A stretch of DNA of 8,616 bases from positions 382,856 through 391,471 of the forward strand of contig CABIYE010000002.1 in NCBI GenBank assembly GCA_902362865.1, in the 5' to 3' direction. The stretch comes from Clostridiaceae bacterium. GTDB lineage: Bacteria; Bacillota; Clostridia; Lachnospirales; Lachnospiraceae. Positions 1 through 6,746 of this stretch are shown here, one piece after another. Position 1 is the first letter of the stretch. The number at the start of each line of letters is the position of its first letter. A model generated the notes under the pieces. It saw nothing but the letters and a program-made list of their open reading frames with translations, was not told the origin of the DNA and made no database searches. A program made the position numbers and the translations under genes.

Positions 1-221
1 ATCGCCATGTTGGGCGCTTCTATAGTAATATAAGTACCCACCGGTTTTCCCATGGTTTTTGCTCCGTTCTCCGTCTCAATTTTCACCGTTGTAATCTTAA
101 TTTCCCTCTCCTCATCATAATTCTCTTCCAGGACAACTCCAGATATCTCTACATTGTCAGCTTCAAAACGCTCTTTCTGCTCCAAAGCCAGATCCGTTCT
201 AATACTGTACTTTTCAACCAT
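1..221 (-). CDS. gpr: Germination protease GPR, N-terminal part (cut by window edge)
   Basis: GPR is the endopeptidase that starts degradation of small acid-soluble spore proteins when a spore germinates. It is made in the forespore as a zymogen and processes itself near the N-terminus. Only the first 73 codons are visible. They read MVEKYSIRTDLALEQKERF at the start, closely matching the YSVRTDLAVEAK segment at the zymogen cleavage region of the Bacillus enzyme. Further on, a GAKTMGKPVGTYITIEAP stretch fits the next conserved block. The propeptide before the RTD/LA junction is about 10 residues, a little shorter than in Bacillus megaterium as I recall it. The ATG at 221 is preceded by GTGAGGA. 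The gene diverges from rpsT, a neighbourhood I recall also from Bacillus subtilis. I could not find a convincing sigma-F or sigma-G promoter in 222-284. The rest of the protein, including the catalytic part, lies outside the window. Confidence 0.9.
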   Translation of the reverse strand, partial: MVEKYSIRTDLALEQKERFEADNVEISGVVLEENYDEEREIKITTVKIETENGAKTMGKPVGTYITIEAPNMA

Positions 222-284
222 TTCCAAATCCTCACTTTATCTCATCATTATTGCTAGTTTTTACAATAATTTCAGAAATATGTA

Positions 285-313
285 TTGACATTAAAGAGTC
301 ATTAGCATAAAAT
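285..313 (+). promoter_or_regulatory. Sigma-A promoter of rpsT
   Basis: A perfect -35 box TTGACA (285-290) and a -10 box TAAAAT (308-313) are separated by 17 bp. Transcription should start near 319-320, giving a leader of about 90 nt before the rpsT start codon. The match to consensus fits a highly expressed ribosomal protein gene. Confidence 0.8.
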
Positions 314-325
314 AAACACGTATGT

Positions 326-386
326 TTCGTTAGAACGTCCGTGTCCGGCTCTAACGAATATATTTATCGAGCTTGAATCGAAATAT
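326..386 (+). promoter_or_regulatory. Structured 5' leader of rpsT: two tandem hairpins
   Basis: Hairpin 1 has a perfect 9-bp stem, TTCGTTAGA (326-334) with TCTAACGAA (350-358), and a 15-nt loop. Hairpin 2 directly follows: 360-365 plus 368-370 pair with 378-386, with a 2-nt bulge (AT, 366-367) and a 7-nt loop GCTTGAA. The Shine-Dalgarno GGAGGTGG lies 9 nt later at 396-403. The paired segments begin only about 6 nt after the predicted transcription start. There is no U-tract, so this is not a terminator. A role in autoregulation by S20 or in mRNA stability is inference. I do not recall a named leader family for S20 in Firmicutes. Confidence 0.5.
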
Positions 387-408
387 GAGGATATTGGAGG
401 TGGACAAG

Positions 409-672
409 TTGGCTAATATCAAATCTGCAAAAAAGAGAATTTTAGTGAATGAGACAAAGAATGCCAGAAACAAGGCTATCAAATCTAAAGTTAAGACTTG
501 CGCAAAGAAAGTTGAAACAGCTGTTGCTAATAAGGATGCCGCTGCTGCTGCAGAAGCACTGAAGGTTGCAATCGTTGAAATCAATAAAGCAGGAAGCAAG
601 GGTGTTTATCATAAGAACACATGCGCCAGAAAGATTTCCCGTCTGACAAAAGCTGTTAACGGAATTGCTTAA
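409..672 (+). CDS. rpsT: 30S ribosomal protein S20
   Basis: S20 (bS20) is a small basic protein of the 30S subunit that binds 16S rRNA early in assembly. The 87-residue product is lysine-rich and helical, begins MANIKSAKKR and carries the family's late motif GVYHKNTCARKISRL. Its length is normal for the family. The start is the TTG at 409: it gives the canonical N-terminus and has GGAGGTGG (396-403) 5-8 nt upstream. The open frame extends upstream to a TTG at 373, but that codon lies inside the second leader hairpin, would give a non-family N-terminus and has no ribosome binding site. Escherichia coli rpsT also starts with UUG, where the weak start takes part in autoregulation, so this codon may be meaningful here. 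The gene is monocistronic, with its own promoter and terminator. Confidence 0.97.
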   Translation: MANIKSAKKRILVNETKNARNKAIKSKVKTCAKKVETAVANKDAAAAAEALKVAIVEINKAGSKGVYHKNTCARKISRLTKAVNGIA

Positions 673-683
673 TCTATAAACAC

Positions 684-723
684 AAAAAAAGACAGCCATA
701 CCGTCATGTGGCTGTCTTTTTTT
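684..723. terminator. Bidirectional terminator between rpsT and the phosphoribosyltransferase gene
   Basis: A perfect 8-bp stem, GACAGCCA (691-698) with TGGCTGTC (709-716), is flanked by seven A (684-690) and seven T (717-723). It therefore makes a stem and U-run in both directions and can end rpsT from the left and the convergent gene at 728 from the right. Confidence 0.9.
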
Positions 724-727
724 ACTG

Positions 728-1369
728 CTATAATTTAGAATATCCATAGCTATTCACAATTGCTTCCACCCGCTTGCCTTCTTCGCACATTGGGCATTTT
801 GCCGGTTCATACGCCCGATAGTCCGGAATATCTCTTGCCGTAAAAATCGTCTTAATCTCCATACCTGCAATCTTATTTACCGCGCTGAATATGGACGCAA
901 CCCCACACACCGTTCCGCCATAATACAGTACACATTCGATTGCCCTGTTAATGGTCTTTCCGGTGGTAACCGACGCAGCCAGAATCAATACCTGTTGGTC
1001 TTTAATCATTCTCTGCTTATTATCGCGGAACATCATCTGTCCAATCGCATCAAACTCCGGTGTAATTACAGAAATATTATTTCCCGCACTCAACGACATA
1101 CGATTGCTGTCTGCAAGCTGCTCTGCCATAAAGGTTCCGATAACTTCTGTCTCGTCCAGACACACAATTGTATTAACAAAAGTATTGGACATATACTCAT
1201 GCGCAAGCTCCTTGGCAGCTTCTCTGGCATTGTTGTGCCTTGATTTGACGGTAGACATATCAATGTATGTATTCAGATGGGAATTGCTTGTTGCAAAATG
1301 TCCCTTCAATACCTTGATACGCGCTTTGGGGTTTTTGGTTGAGCGAAGATCCTCAAGTCTCTCATCCAT
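728..1369 (-). CDS. Orotate phosphoribosyltransferase-like type I PRTase
   Basis: Type I phosphoribosyltransferases move ribose-5-phosphate from PRPP to a base; orotate PRTase makes OMP for UMP synthesis. This 213-residue protein has OPRT-like landmarks: GHFATSNSHLNTYIDMS near residues 23-39 (OPRTs have G-H-F then S-G-x-H-S-x-x-Y), the PRPP-loop segment VLILAASVTTGKT at 127-139, and a CPMCEEG segment at 192-198 resembling the CPLC-EG tail of OPRTs. The PRPP motif is odd: the usual acidic pair before the TTG loop is replaced by Ala-Ala-Ser, and the usual glycine-rich block around residues 65-80 reads NTIVCLDETEVIG. The ATG at 1369 has AGGAGGA (1383-1377) at 7 nt; an in-frame ATG at 1438 has no such site and would add 23 residues. 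It lies downstream of ilvC but beyond that operon's terminator. It may be a paralogue with another base or a regulatory role, so I give no gene symbol. Confidence 0.75.
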   Translation of the reverse strand: MDERLEDLRSTKNPKARIKVLKGHFATSNSHLNTYIDMSTVKSRHNNAREAAKELAHEYMSNTFVNTIVCLDETEVIGTFMAEQLADSNRMSLSAGNNISVITPEFDAIGQMMFRDNKQRMIKDQQVLILAASVTTGKTINRAIECVLYYGGTVCGVASIFSAVNKIAGMEIKTIFTARDIPDYRAYEPAKCPMCEEGKRVEAIVNSYGYSKL

Positions 1370-1397
1370 GGTTTGTTCCTCCTGTCCCTTTTTATTC

Positions 1398-1406
1398 AGT
1401 GTATCA
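1398..1406 (-). promoter_or_regulatory. Possible extended -10 promoter for the PRTase gene
   Basis: On the minus strand, TGATACACT (1406-1398) is an extended -10 element (TGN plus TACACT). It sits about 14 nt upstream of the AGGAGGA site of the PRTase gene and downstream of the ilvC terminator. No good -35 box is found at 17 bp. A promoter is expected here because the preceding hairpin should stop read-through, but this exact placement is tentative. Confidence 0.35.
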
Positions 1407-1438
1407 CAAAATTGGCTCAAAAGGAAGCATAAGAACAC

Positions 1439-1479
1439 AAAAAGCGCAGGATCCGTAAACTATGGACTCTGCGCTTTTT
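1439..1479 (-). terminator. Terminator of the ilvN-ilvC operon
   Basis: GCGCAG (1444-1449) pairs with CTGCGC (1469-1474). The stem continues, through a G-T pair and one mismatch, with TCC (1452-1454) against GGA (1464-1466), leaving a 9-nt loop. Five A (1439-1443) and five T (1475-1479) flank it, so the U-run exists in both directions. It begins about 13 nt after the ilvC stop codon, so its natural use is to end the minus-strand ilv operon. Confidence 0.85.
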
Positions 1480-1491
1480 CTCACACAATAA

Positions 1492-2547
<1,056 letters not shown>

Positions 2548-2571
2548 TTAAAGGTTATTTCCTTTAGCCAG

Positions 2572-3069
2572 CTAATCAATAAATGTCACGTCTTTAATGC
2601 CGCGCGCCAGACCGGTAATGCCCGTTCTCGCAAGCTCCAGTATCTCATATCCATCCAGAAGGTTCAGGAAAGCTTCCAGCTTGGACTGATTACCGGTAAG
2701 CTCCACCATCAGGCATTCCTTCTCAACATCTACTACCTTCGCCCGGAAAATATCTGCCAGAGAAATCACTTCTGATCTCTGGGAAGCATCTGCGCGAATC
2801 TTAACCATAATCAATTCTCTGTAAACGGATTCTTCCGGCTTCAGCTCCTTAATCTCAATAATATCCTCCAGCTTACGAACCTGTCTCTCAATCTGAGACA
2901 AAATCAATTCATCTCCGCTCGTCACAATTGTAATTCTGGTAAATCTCGGATCTGCGGTCGTTCCTGCCGTAATACTGTCTACGTTATATCCCCGTCTGCT
3001 GAACAGACCGGCAATCCTGCTGAGTACACCGGGATTGTTGTCAACCAATAATGAAAATACTCTTTGCAT
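2572..3069 (-). CDS. ilvN: Acetolactate synthase small (regulatory) subunit
   Basis: This is the regulatory subunit (also named IlvH) that binds the catalytic subunit IlvB, raises its activity and gives feedback inhibition by valine. The 165 residues hold an N-terminal ACT domain (about 2-75; MQRVFSLLVDNNPGVLSRI, then GLFSRRGYNVDS) and a C-terminal ALS small-subunit domain (about 80-160), the normal size for the long form. N11, G14 and N29, the positions I recall as affecting valine response in Escherichia coli IlvH, are all present, so valine sensitivity is likely (inference). The ribosome binding site AGAGGTG (3080-3074) lies 4 nt before the ATG at 3069, a short gap. It is the first gene of the operon, followed by ilvC. 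The large subunit gene, often directly upstream, is not here: the upstream gene is an ABC-F ATPase. IlvN must therefore pair with an IlvB encoded elsewhere. Confidence 0.96.
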   Translation of the reverse strand: MQRVFSLLVDNNPGVLSRIAGLFSRRGYNVDSITAGTTADPRFTRITIVTSGDELILSQIERQVRKLEDIIEIKELKPEESVYRELIMVKIRADASQRSEVISLADIFRAKVVDVEKECLMVELTGNQSKLEAFLNLLDGYEILELARTGITGLARGIKDVTFID

Positions 3070-3098
3070 ACTGCACCTCTCAATTCTTGTTTCTTTTT

Positions 3099-3124
3099 AA
3101 AAACAGAGTGCGTTCTGTTTTTTT
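3099..3124. terminator. Terminator-like hairpin overlapping the ilvN transcription start
   Basis: AAAAACAGA (3099-3107) pairs with TCTGTTTTT (3114-3122) around a 6-nt loop. In the minus direction it lies 44-69 nt after the ABC-F stop codon and ends in five U, so it can terminate the ABC-F transcript. The ilvN promoter's predicted start (about 3118) falls in its 5' arm, so an ilvN transcript would begin within the hairpin. The stem is AT-rich, with a core of only ACAGA/TCTGT, so it is a weak terminator at best. Confidence 0.45.
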
Positions 3125-3153
3125 ATAATAACAACATCTATCTGATTTGTCAA
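3125..3153 (-). promoter_or_regulatory. Sigma-A promoter of the ilvN-ilvC operon
   Basis: On the minus strand a perfect -35 TTGACA (3153-3148) and a near-perfect -10 TATTAT (3130-3125) are spaced by exactly 17 bp. Predicted transcription start is near 3118, leaving a leader of about 49 nt before the ilvN ATG. This is too short for a T-box or a leader-peptide attenuator. The -35 box begins only 14 nt after the ABC-F stop codon. Confidence 0.85.
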
Positions 3154-3167
3154 GAGTATCCTCTGAT

Positions 3168-4952
3168 TTATTTCTGCATTTGCTCATATAAATCATTCAG
3201 ATACACCCACCTGTCCATTTTTTCCTCTAATTTTCCTTCTGCCTCTTCCTTTTTTTCCATCAATTCCTTCAATTTTACGGAATTAGTTGCATGCACCTCC
3301 ATCTGTCTTTCCAGGTCTTCTATCTTTTCTTCCAACCCTGCAATTTCATCGTCAATTACTGCAAATTCCCGTTCTTCTTTATAGGTAAAACGCAGCTTTT
3401 TCTCATGCTGTTTCCAGGTATTCTTTGATGGACTCTCTGCCTTTTTTTCTTCTTTTTGCGGTGCTTTTTGCAGATTTACCGATATATCCTCACTTTCCTT
3501 TTTCAACAGATAATCAGAATATCCTCCTTCGTACTGCTGCAAATGTCCACTGCCGTCAAATGCAAAAATGCGGTCTGCCACATTATCCAGAAAATACCGG
3601 TCGTGGGATACGGTTATCACAATTCCCTGGAAGGAATTCAGATAATCCTCCAGTACGGTCATCGTAGGGATATCCAGCGAATTCCCCGGCTCATCCAGCA
3701 GAAGAACATTGATTTCTCCACATAAAACACCCAGAAGATAGAGCCTTCTCTTCTCCCCTCCGGACAGCTTTCCTATCGGTGAATATTGCATATCAGGAGT
3801 AAATAAGAAACGCTCCAGCATCTTTGCGGCACTGATTTTTCCCTCTTTCGTAGTAACATACTCGGCAATATCTTTCACATAATCAATCACCCGCTGATTG
3901 TCATTCATTTCCTGCTCTTCCTGCGCAAAATACCCCACTTTCACCGTCTCGCCTACTTGAATCTCTCCACTGTCCGGGCGGATAATCCCCGCCAAAAGCT
4001 TCATCAGTGTCGTCTTCCCACAGCCATTCGGTCCGATAATACCCAGCCGCTGATTCTTAAGAAGAATATAACTGAAATCGTTCAATATCACCTTATCTCC
4101 ATAGCTTTTACAAACATGGGAAAGCTCTATAGTCTTCTTTCCCATCCTGGTCTCAACAGAATCAAGCTCTACAGTCTGGTCTTTTACAGGTGCCTCGCCA
4201 TTTTTCAACATCTCCAGGCGCTCCAGCCTTGCTTTCTGCTTAGTGCTTCTGGCACGGCATCCCCGCTTCGCCCACTCCATTTCTATCCGGAGAACACTCT
4301 GGCGCTTCCGCTCCGCAGCAAGCTCCATTTCCTCCCGCGCAGCTTTCAGCTCCAGAAACCCGGAATAATTCGCCTCATAACTGTAAATCTGTCCGTGGCT
4401 GATTTCCAGAATATGATCAGTCACACAATCCAGGAAATACCGATCATGGGTTACCATCAGAATCGTGCCTTTAAATTTCCGGAGATACTCTTCCAGCCAG
4501 CCCATCATCCGGGTATCCAGATGGTTCGTCGGCTCGTCCAAAAGAAGCACATCAAAATCAGACGCCAGTACTTTCGCCAGCGCAAGCTTCTTCTTCTGTC
4601 CGCCGGACAGATGGGAAACAGACTCCTCATAATCTGCAATTCCAAGCTGCTGCAGATTACTCTGTACTTTCCATACATTCTCATCATCCTGTATATAAGA
4701 AAGAATCGTCGCTCCCTTCGGGAATTCAGGATCCTGGGACAGATAAGCTATCTTCAGTCCATTCTGCTTAACTATCTGTCCGTGATCCGGCACTTCCAGA
4801 CCTGCCGCCATTTTCAGGAAGGTCGTTTTCCCGGTACCGTTCATACCGATAATCCCGATCTTGTCTCCTTCCTGTATCCCGACAGAAGCCTCCGCAAAAA
4901 TAGTCTTCTCACCGAATACTTTACTGATATGCTCAAAATTAATTATATTCAT
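3168..4952 (-). CDS. ABC-F family ATPase, Uup-like
   Basis: ABC-F proteins are soluble twin-ATPase proteins without membrane domains; they act on the ribosome (translation factors or antibiotic protection), and Uup is also linked to DNA and ribosome biogenesis. From the ATG at 4952 the protein has 594 residues. NBD1: Walker A GMNGTGKTT (36-44), signature LSGGQ (115-119), Walker B LLLDE then PTNHLD, switch H169. The linker (about 200-265) holds a WAKRGCRARSTKQKARLERL-type stretch typical of Uup. NBD2: Walker A GPNGCGKTT (307-315), LSGGE (396-400), Walker B LLLDE with the variant PGNSLD (422-427), H450. The acidic/basic tail (about 520-590) looks like the Uup coiled coil. Start: the in-frame ATG at 4985 coincides with the predicted transcription start and has no ribosome binding site. 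ATG 4961 (GAGG at 8 nt) and ATG 4952 (AAAAGG at 9 nt, family-like MNIINFEHISKVFG) are both possible. No resistance role can be claimed. Confidence 0.9.
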   Translation of the reverse strand: MNIINFEHISKVFGEKTIFAEASVGIQEGDKIGIIGMNGTGKTTFLKMAAGLEVPDHGQIVKQNGLKIAYLSQDPEFPKGATILSYIQDDENVWKVQSNLQQLGIADYEESVSHLSGGQKKKLALAKVLASDFDVLLLDEPTNHLDTRMMGWLEEYLRKFKGTILMVTHDRYFLDCVTDHILEISHGQIYSYEANYSGFLELKAAREEMELAAERKRQSVLRIEMEWAKRGCRARSTKQKARLERLEMLKNGEAPVKDQTVELDSVETRMGKKTIELSHVCKSYGDKVILNDFSYILLKNQRLGIIGPNGCGKTTLMKLLAGIIRPDSGEIQVGETVKVGYFAQEEQEMNDNQRVIDYVKDIAEYVTTKEGKISAAKMLERFLFTPDMQYSPIGKLSGGEKRRLYLLGVLCGEINVLLLDEPGNSLDIPTMTVLEDYLNSFQGIVITVSHDRYFLDNVADRIFAFDGSGHLQQYEGGYSDYLLKKESEDISVNLQKAPQKEEKKAESPSKNTWKQHEKKLRFTYKEEREFAVIDDEIAGLEEKIEDLERQMEVHATNSVKLKELMEKKEEAEGKLEEKMDRWVYLNDLYEQMQK

Positions 4953-4990
4953 TGGAATCATCCTTTTAACCTCATTGTTATACATAAATA

Positions 4991-5019
4991 ATCATAAATG
5001 ATTTTGGCCGGAACGTCAA
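4991..5019 (-). promoter_or_regulatory. Promoter of the ABC-F gene
   Basis: On the minus strand, TTGACG (5019-5014) and TATGAT (4996-4991) are separated by exactly 17 bp. Predicted start is near 4984, giving a leader of about 23-32 nt that contains the GAGG and AAAAGG sites. It diverges from the esterase promoter, with about 20 bp between the two -35 boxes. Confidence 0.65.
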
Positions 5020-5038
5020 CTTGCAGGCTCTCTATATC

Positions 5039-5067
5039 TTGCTATTTACTCTTTTCCGTGCTATATT
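5039..5067 (+). promoter_or_regulatory. Promoter of the esterase-esterase-ATP-grasp cassette
   Basis: TTGCTA (5039-5044) and TATATT (5062-5067) are 17 bp apart, and TG at 5059-5060 makes the -10 an extended TGCTATATT. Predicted transcription start is near 5074, leaving a leader of about 38 nt. No operator or riboswitch-like structure is evident in the leader. Confidence 0.6.
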
Positions 5068-5111
5068 TAATCCGATAAAACACTTGTCTGTATAGCAAAA
5101 TGGAGGACATT

Positions 5112-5876
5112 ATGGTAGAAAAATGGAATATTACGATTCCGGAACTGACCGGCGACGAAGAAAGACGTGCTTACATATATCTTCCGGAATCTTATACAAA
5201 TGAACCGGACAAACATTATCCGGTGCTTTATATGTTTGACGGGCATAATGTTTTTTTTGATGAAGATGCCACTTACGGCAAATGCTGGGGCATGAAGGAA
5301 TACATGGATTACACACAGACCCAGGTAATCATTGCCGCAGTAGAATGCAACCACAGCCCTGACAACGGAAGGATTAAAGAATACTCTCCTTTCACCTTCC
5401 GCAATCCTAAACTGGGAAATATTACCGGACTCGGCAAAATTACAATGAACTGGATGGTTCATACCTTTAAACCTTATATTGACGAAAATTTCCGAACCAT
5501 TCCGGACAGAAATCACACCTTCATTGCCGGAAGCTCTATGGGTGGTCTGATGAGTCTGTATGCAGTTCTCGAATATAACCAGACATTCTCGCGGGCAGCT
5601 GCATTATCCCCATCCATCTGGTTTGCCACAAAGAAATTGTCCGATATGATTTCTCATGCCCGGATCAAACCGGACACTGTGATTTATATGGATTACGGGG
5701 CCCGTGAAATGCGCCACCACAACAATATGCGAATACAATTCAGCAAAGTAACTTCCCAGCTTCTGCAAAAACAAATTCTGCTGGAAAGCCGAATTGTACC
5801 GAATGGAGATCACTGTGAAGCAAGCTGGGAAAAGCAGATTCCGTTCTTTATGAATACGCTATTATATGAGTTTTAA
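5112..5876 (+). CDS. Alpha/beta-hydrolase, putative esterase (esterase D / enterochelin esterase-like family)
   Basis: The fold and motifs match the putative-esterase group that includes S-formylglutathione hydrolase and siderophore or feruloyl esterases; the substrate here is unknown. The 254-residue protein has YPVLYMFDGHNVFFDEDATYG-like sequence (start near 36), typical of the family after strand 3. The nucleophile elbow is AGSSMGG (139-145), with S142 as catalytic Ser. An acidic candidate is D194 or E199 in MDYGAREM, and H234 in NGDHCEASW is the likely catalytic His. There is no signal peptide or membrane segment, so it is cytoplasmic. The ATG at 5112 is preferred because GGAGGA (5102-5107) lies 4 nt upstream; the ATG at 5100 overlaps that site and lacks one of its own. 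It is first in a plus-strand cassette, 27 bp before a second esterase, and diverges from the ABC-F gene. The triad is read from motifs only. Confidence 0.88.
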   Translation: MVEKWNITIPELTGDEERRAYIYLPESYTNEPDKHYPVLYMFDGHNVFFDEDATYGKCWGMKEYMDYTQTQVIIAAVECNHSPDNGRIKEYSPFTFRNPKLGNITGLGKITMNWMVHTFKPYIDENFRTIPDRNHTFIAGSSMGGLMSLYAVLEYNQTFSRAAALSPSIWFATKKLSDMISHARIKPDTVIYMDYGAREMRHHNNMRIQFSKVTSQLLQKQILLESRIVPNGDHCEASWEKQIPFFMNTLLYEF

Positions 5877-5903
5877 TCATACTTCAAACTAAGGAGGAAC
5901 ACC

Positions 5904-6656
5904 ATGGAAGTACAATATTACAAAAATTACAGTCCGGCACTTGGGCGGGATATGGAATGTAAGATATATGGTCACGCAGGACGACCGGTTCTTTTTATCC
6001 CCTGCCAGGACGGCCGCTTTTTTGATTTTGAAAATTTTCACATGACAGACGTCTGGTCTCCCTGGATTGAATCGGGAGAAGTTATGATATTTTCCATTGA
6101 TACGATCGATGCAGAAACCTGGTCCGACCAGGGCGGGGATCCAAGATGGCGAATCTGCCGTTATGAACAATGGATTCAGTACATTACAGACGAACTGGTT
6201 CCTTTCATGCGTGCGATGGCTAATGAGCGCAATGGTTGGAGCGGCTACCCTGGAATTCTGGTATTTGGATGCAGCCTTGGCGCCACTCATGCCGCCAACC
6301 TGTATTACCGCCGCCCGGATCTTTTTGATCGTCTTCTTGCGTTAAGCGGTATTTACACATCCGAATATGGATTCGGTAATTATATGGATGACTTGGTTTA
6401 TATCAACTCTCCGGTCCACTACCTTCCGAATCTGCCGGAAGATCATCCATACATCGAAATGTACAATCAACAGAAATCCGTCATCTGTGTGGGACAAGGA
6501 CCATGGGAAATCCCTGAATCCACAAGACAAATGCAGTCTATCCTTCAAAGTAAAGGAATCCATACCTGGGTGGATTTCTGGGGCTATGACTGTGCACACG
6601 ACTGGGATTGGTGGTACAAGCAGGTAACCTACTTCGTTCCATACCTTCTGAATTAA
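5904..6656 (+). CDS. Second alpha/beta-hydrolase, esterase family (COG4947-like)
   Basis: This 250-residue protein is a different esterase-fold hydrolase from its neighbour, with little obvious sequence similarity to it outside the fold. The N-terminus (MEVQYYKNYSPALGRDMECK) leads to a strand GRPVLFIPCQDGRFFDF (26-42). The nucleophile elbow is FGCSLGATHA (121-130), a GxSxG motif with S124 as likely nucleophile, followed by the RRPDLFDRLLALSG helix and strand. Near the C-terminus CAHDWDWW (230-237) offers H232 as catalytic His; the acid is less clear. Trp, Tyr and Asp are abundant in the last third, suggesting an aromatic-lined pocket (inference). No signal peptide is seen. AAGGAGG (5891-5897) lies 6 nt before the ATG, a strong site. 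The 27-bp gap to the previous gene and the lack of a terminator support cotranscription. The family assignment is from memory of its sequence style; the substrate is unknown. Confidence 0.85.
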   Translation: MEVQYYKNYSPALGRDMECKIYGHAGRPVLFIPCQDGRFFDFENFHMTDVWSPWIESGEVMIFSIDTIDAETWSDQGGDPRWRICRYEQWIQYITDELVPFMRAMANERNGWSGYPGILVFGCSLGATHAANLYYRRPDLFDRLLALSGIYTSEYGFGNYMDDLVYINSPVHYLPNLPEDHPYIEMYNQQKSVICVGQGPWEIPESTRQMQSILQSKGIHTWVDFWGYDCAHDWDWWYKQVTYFVPYLLN

Positions 6657-6682
6657 TATTTCCAGGCTGACAAACATGTGTA

Positions 6683-6711
6683 ACCAGCGCCAGCACAACT
6701 GGTGTTATAAT
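6683..6711 (+). promoter_or_regulatory. Internal extended -10 promoter with overlapping inverted repeat, before the ATP-grasp gene
   Basis: TGTTATAAT (6703-6711) is a perfect extended -10 element 35 nt upstream of the ATP-grasp ATG. The -35 region at 17 bp (6683-6688, ACCAGC) is poor, which extended -10 promoters can tolerate. An inverted repeat ACCAG (6683-6687) / CTGGT (6699-6703) spans the -35 to -10 spacer and could be an operator, or chance. This would let the ligase be expressed apart from the two esterases. Confidence 0.4.
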
Positions 6712-6746
6712 ATATATCACTACAAACAAAAAAGGATGAGAGTACT

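Noticed and set aside
222..284. Sigma-F or sigma-G promoter for gpr
   Set aside because: Such a promoter is expected for a forespore gene, but I found no pair of elements with acceptable sequence and spacing on the minus strand.
3070..3118. T-box or leader-peptide attenuator before ilvN
   Set aside because: The predicted leader is only about 49 nt and has neither a T-box core nor a short frame rich in branched-chain codons.
3168..4952. ABC-F protein as an antibiotic-resistance factor
   Set aside because: The linker and C-terminal coiled coil look like housekeeping Uup, and nothing in the context suggests a resistance locus.
3957..4991. A 344-codon plus-strand open frame opposite the ABC-F gene
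   Set aside because: It is fully antisense to a gene with intact ATPase motifs, has no ribosome binding site, and its product shows no family motif. It is a shadow frame.
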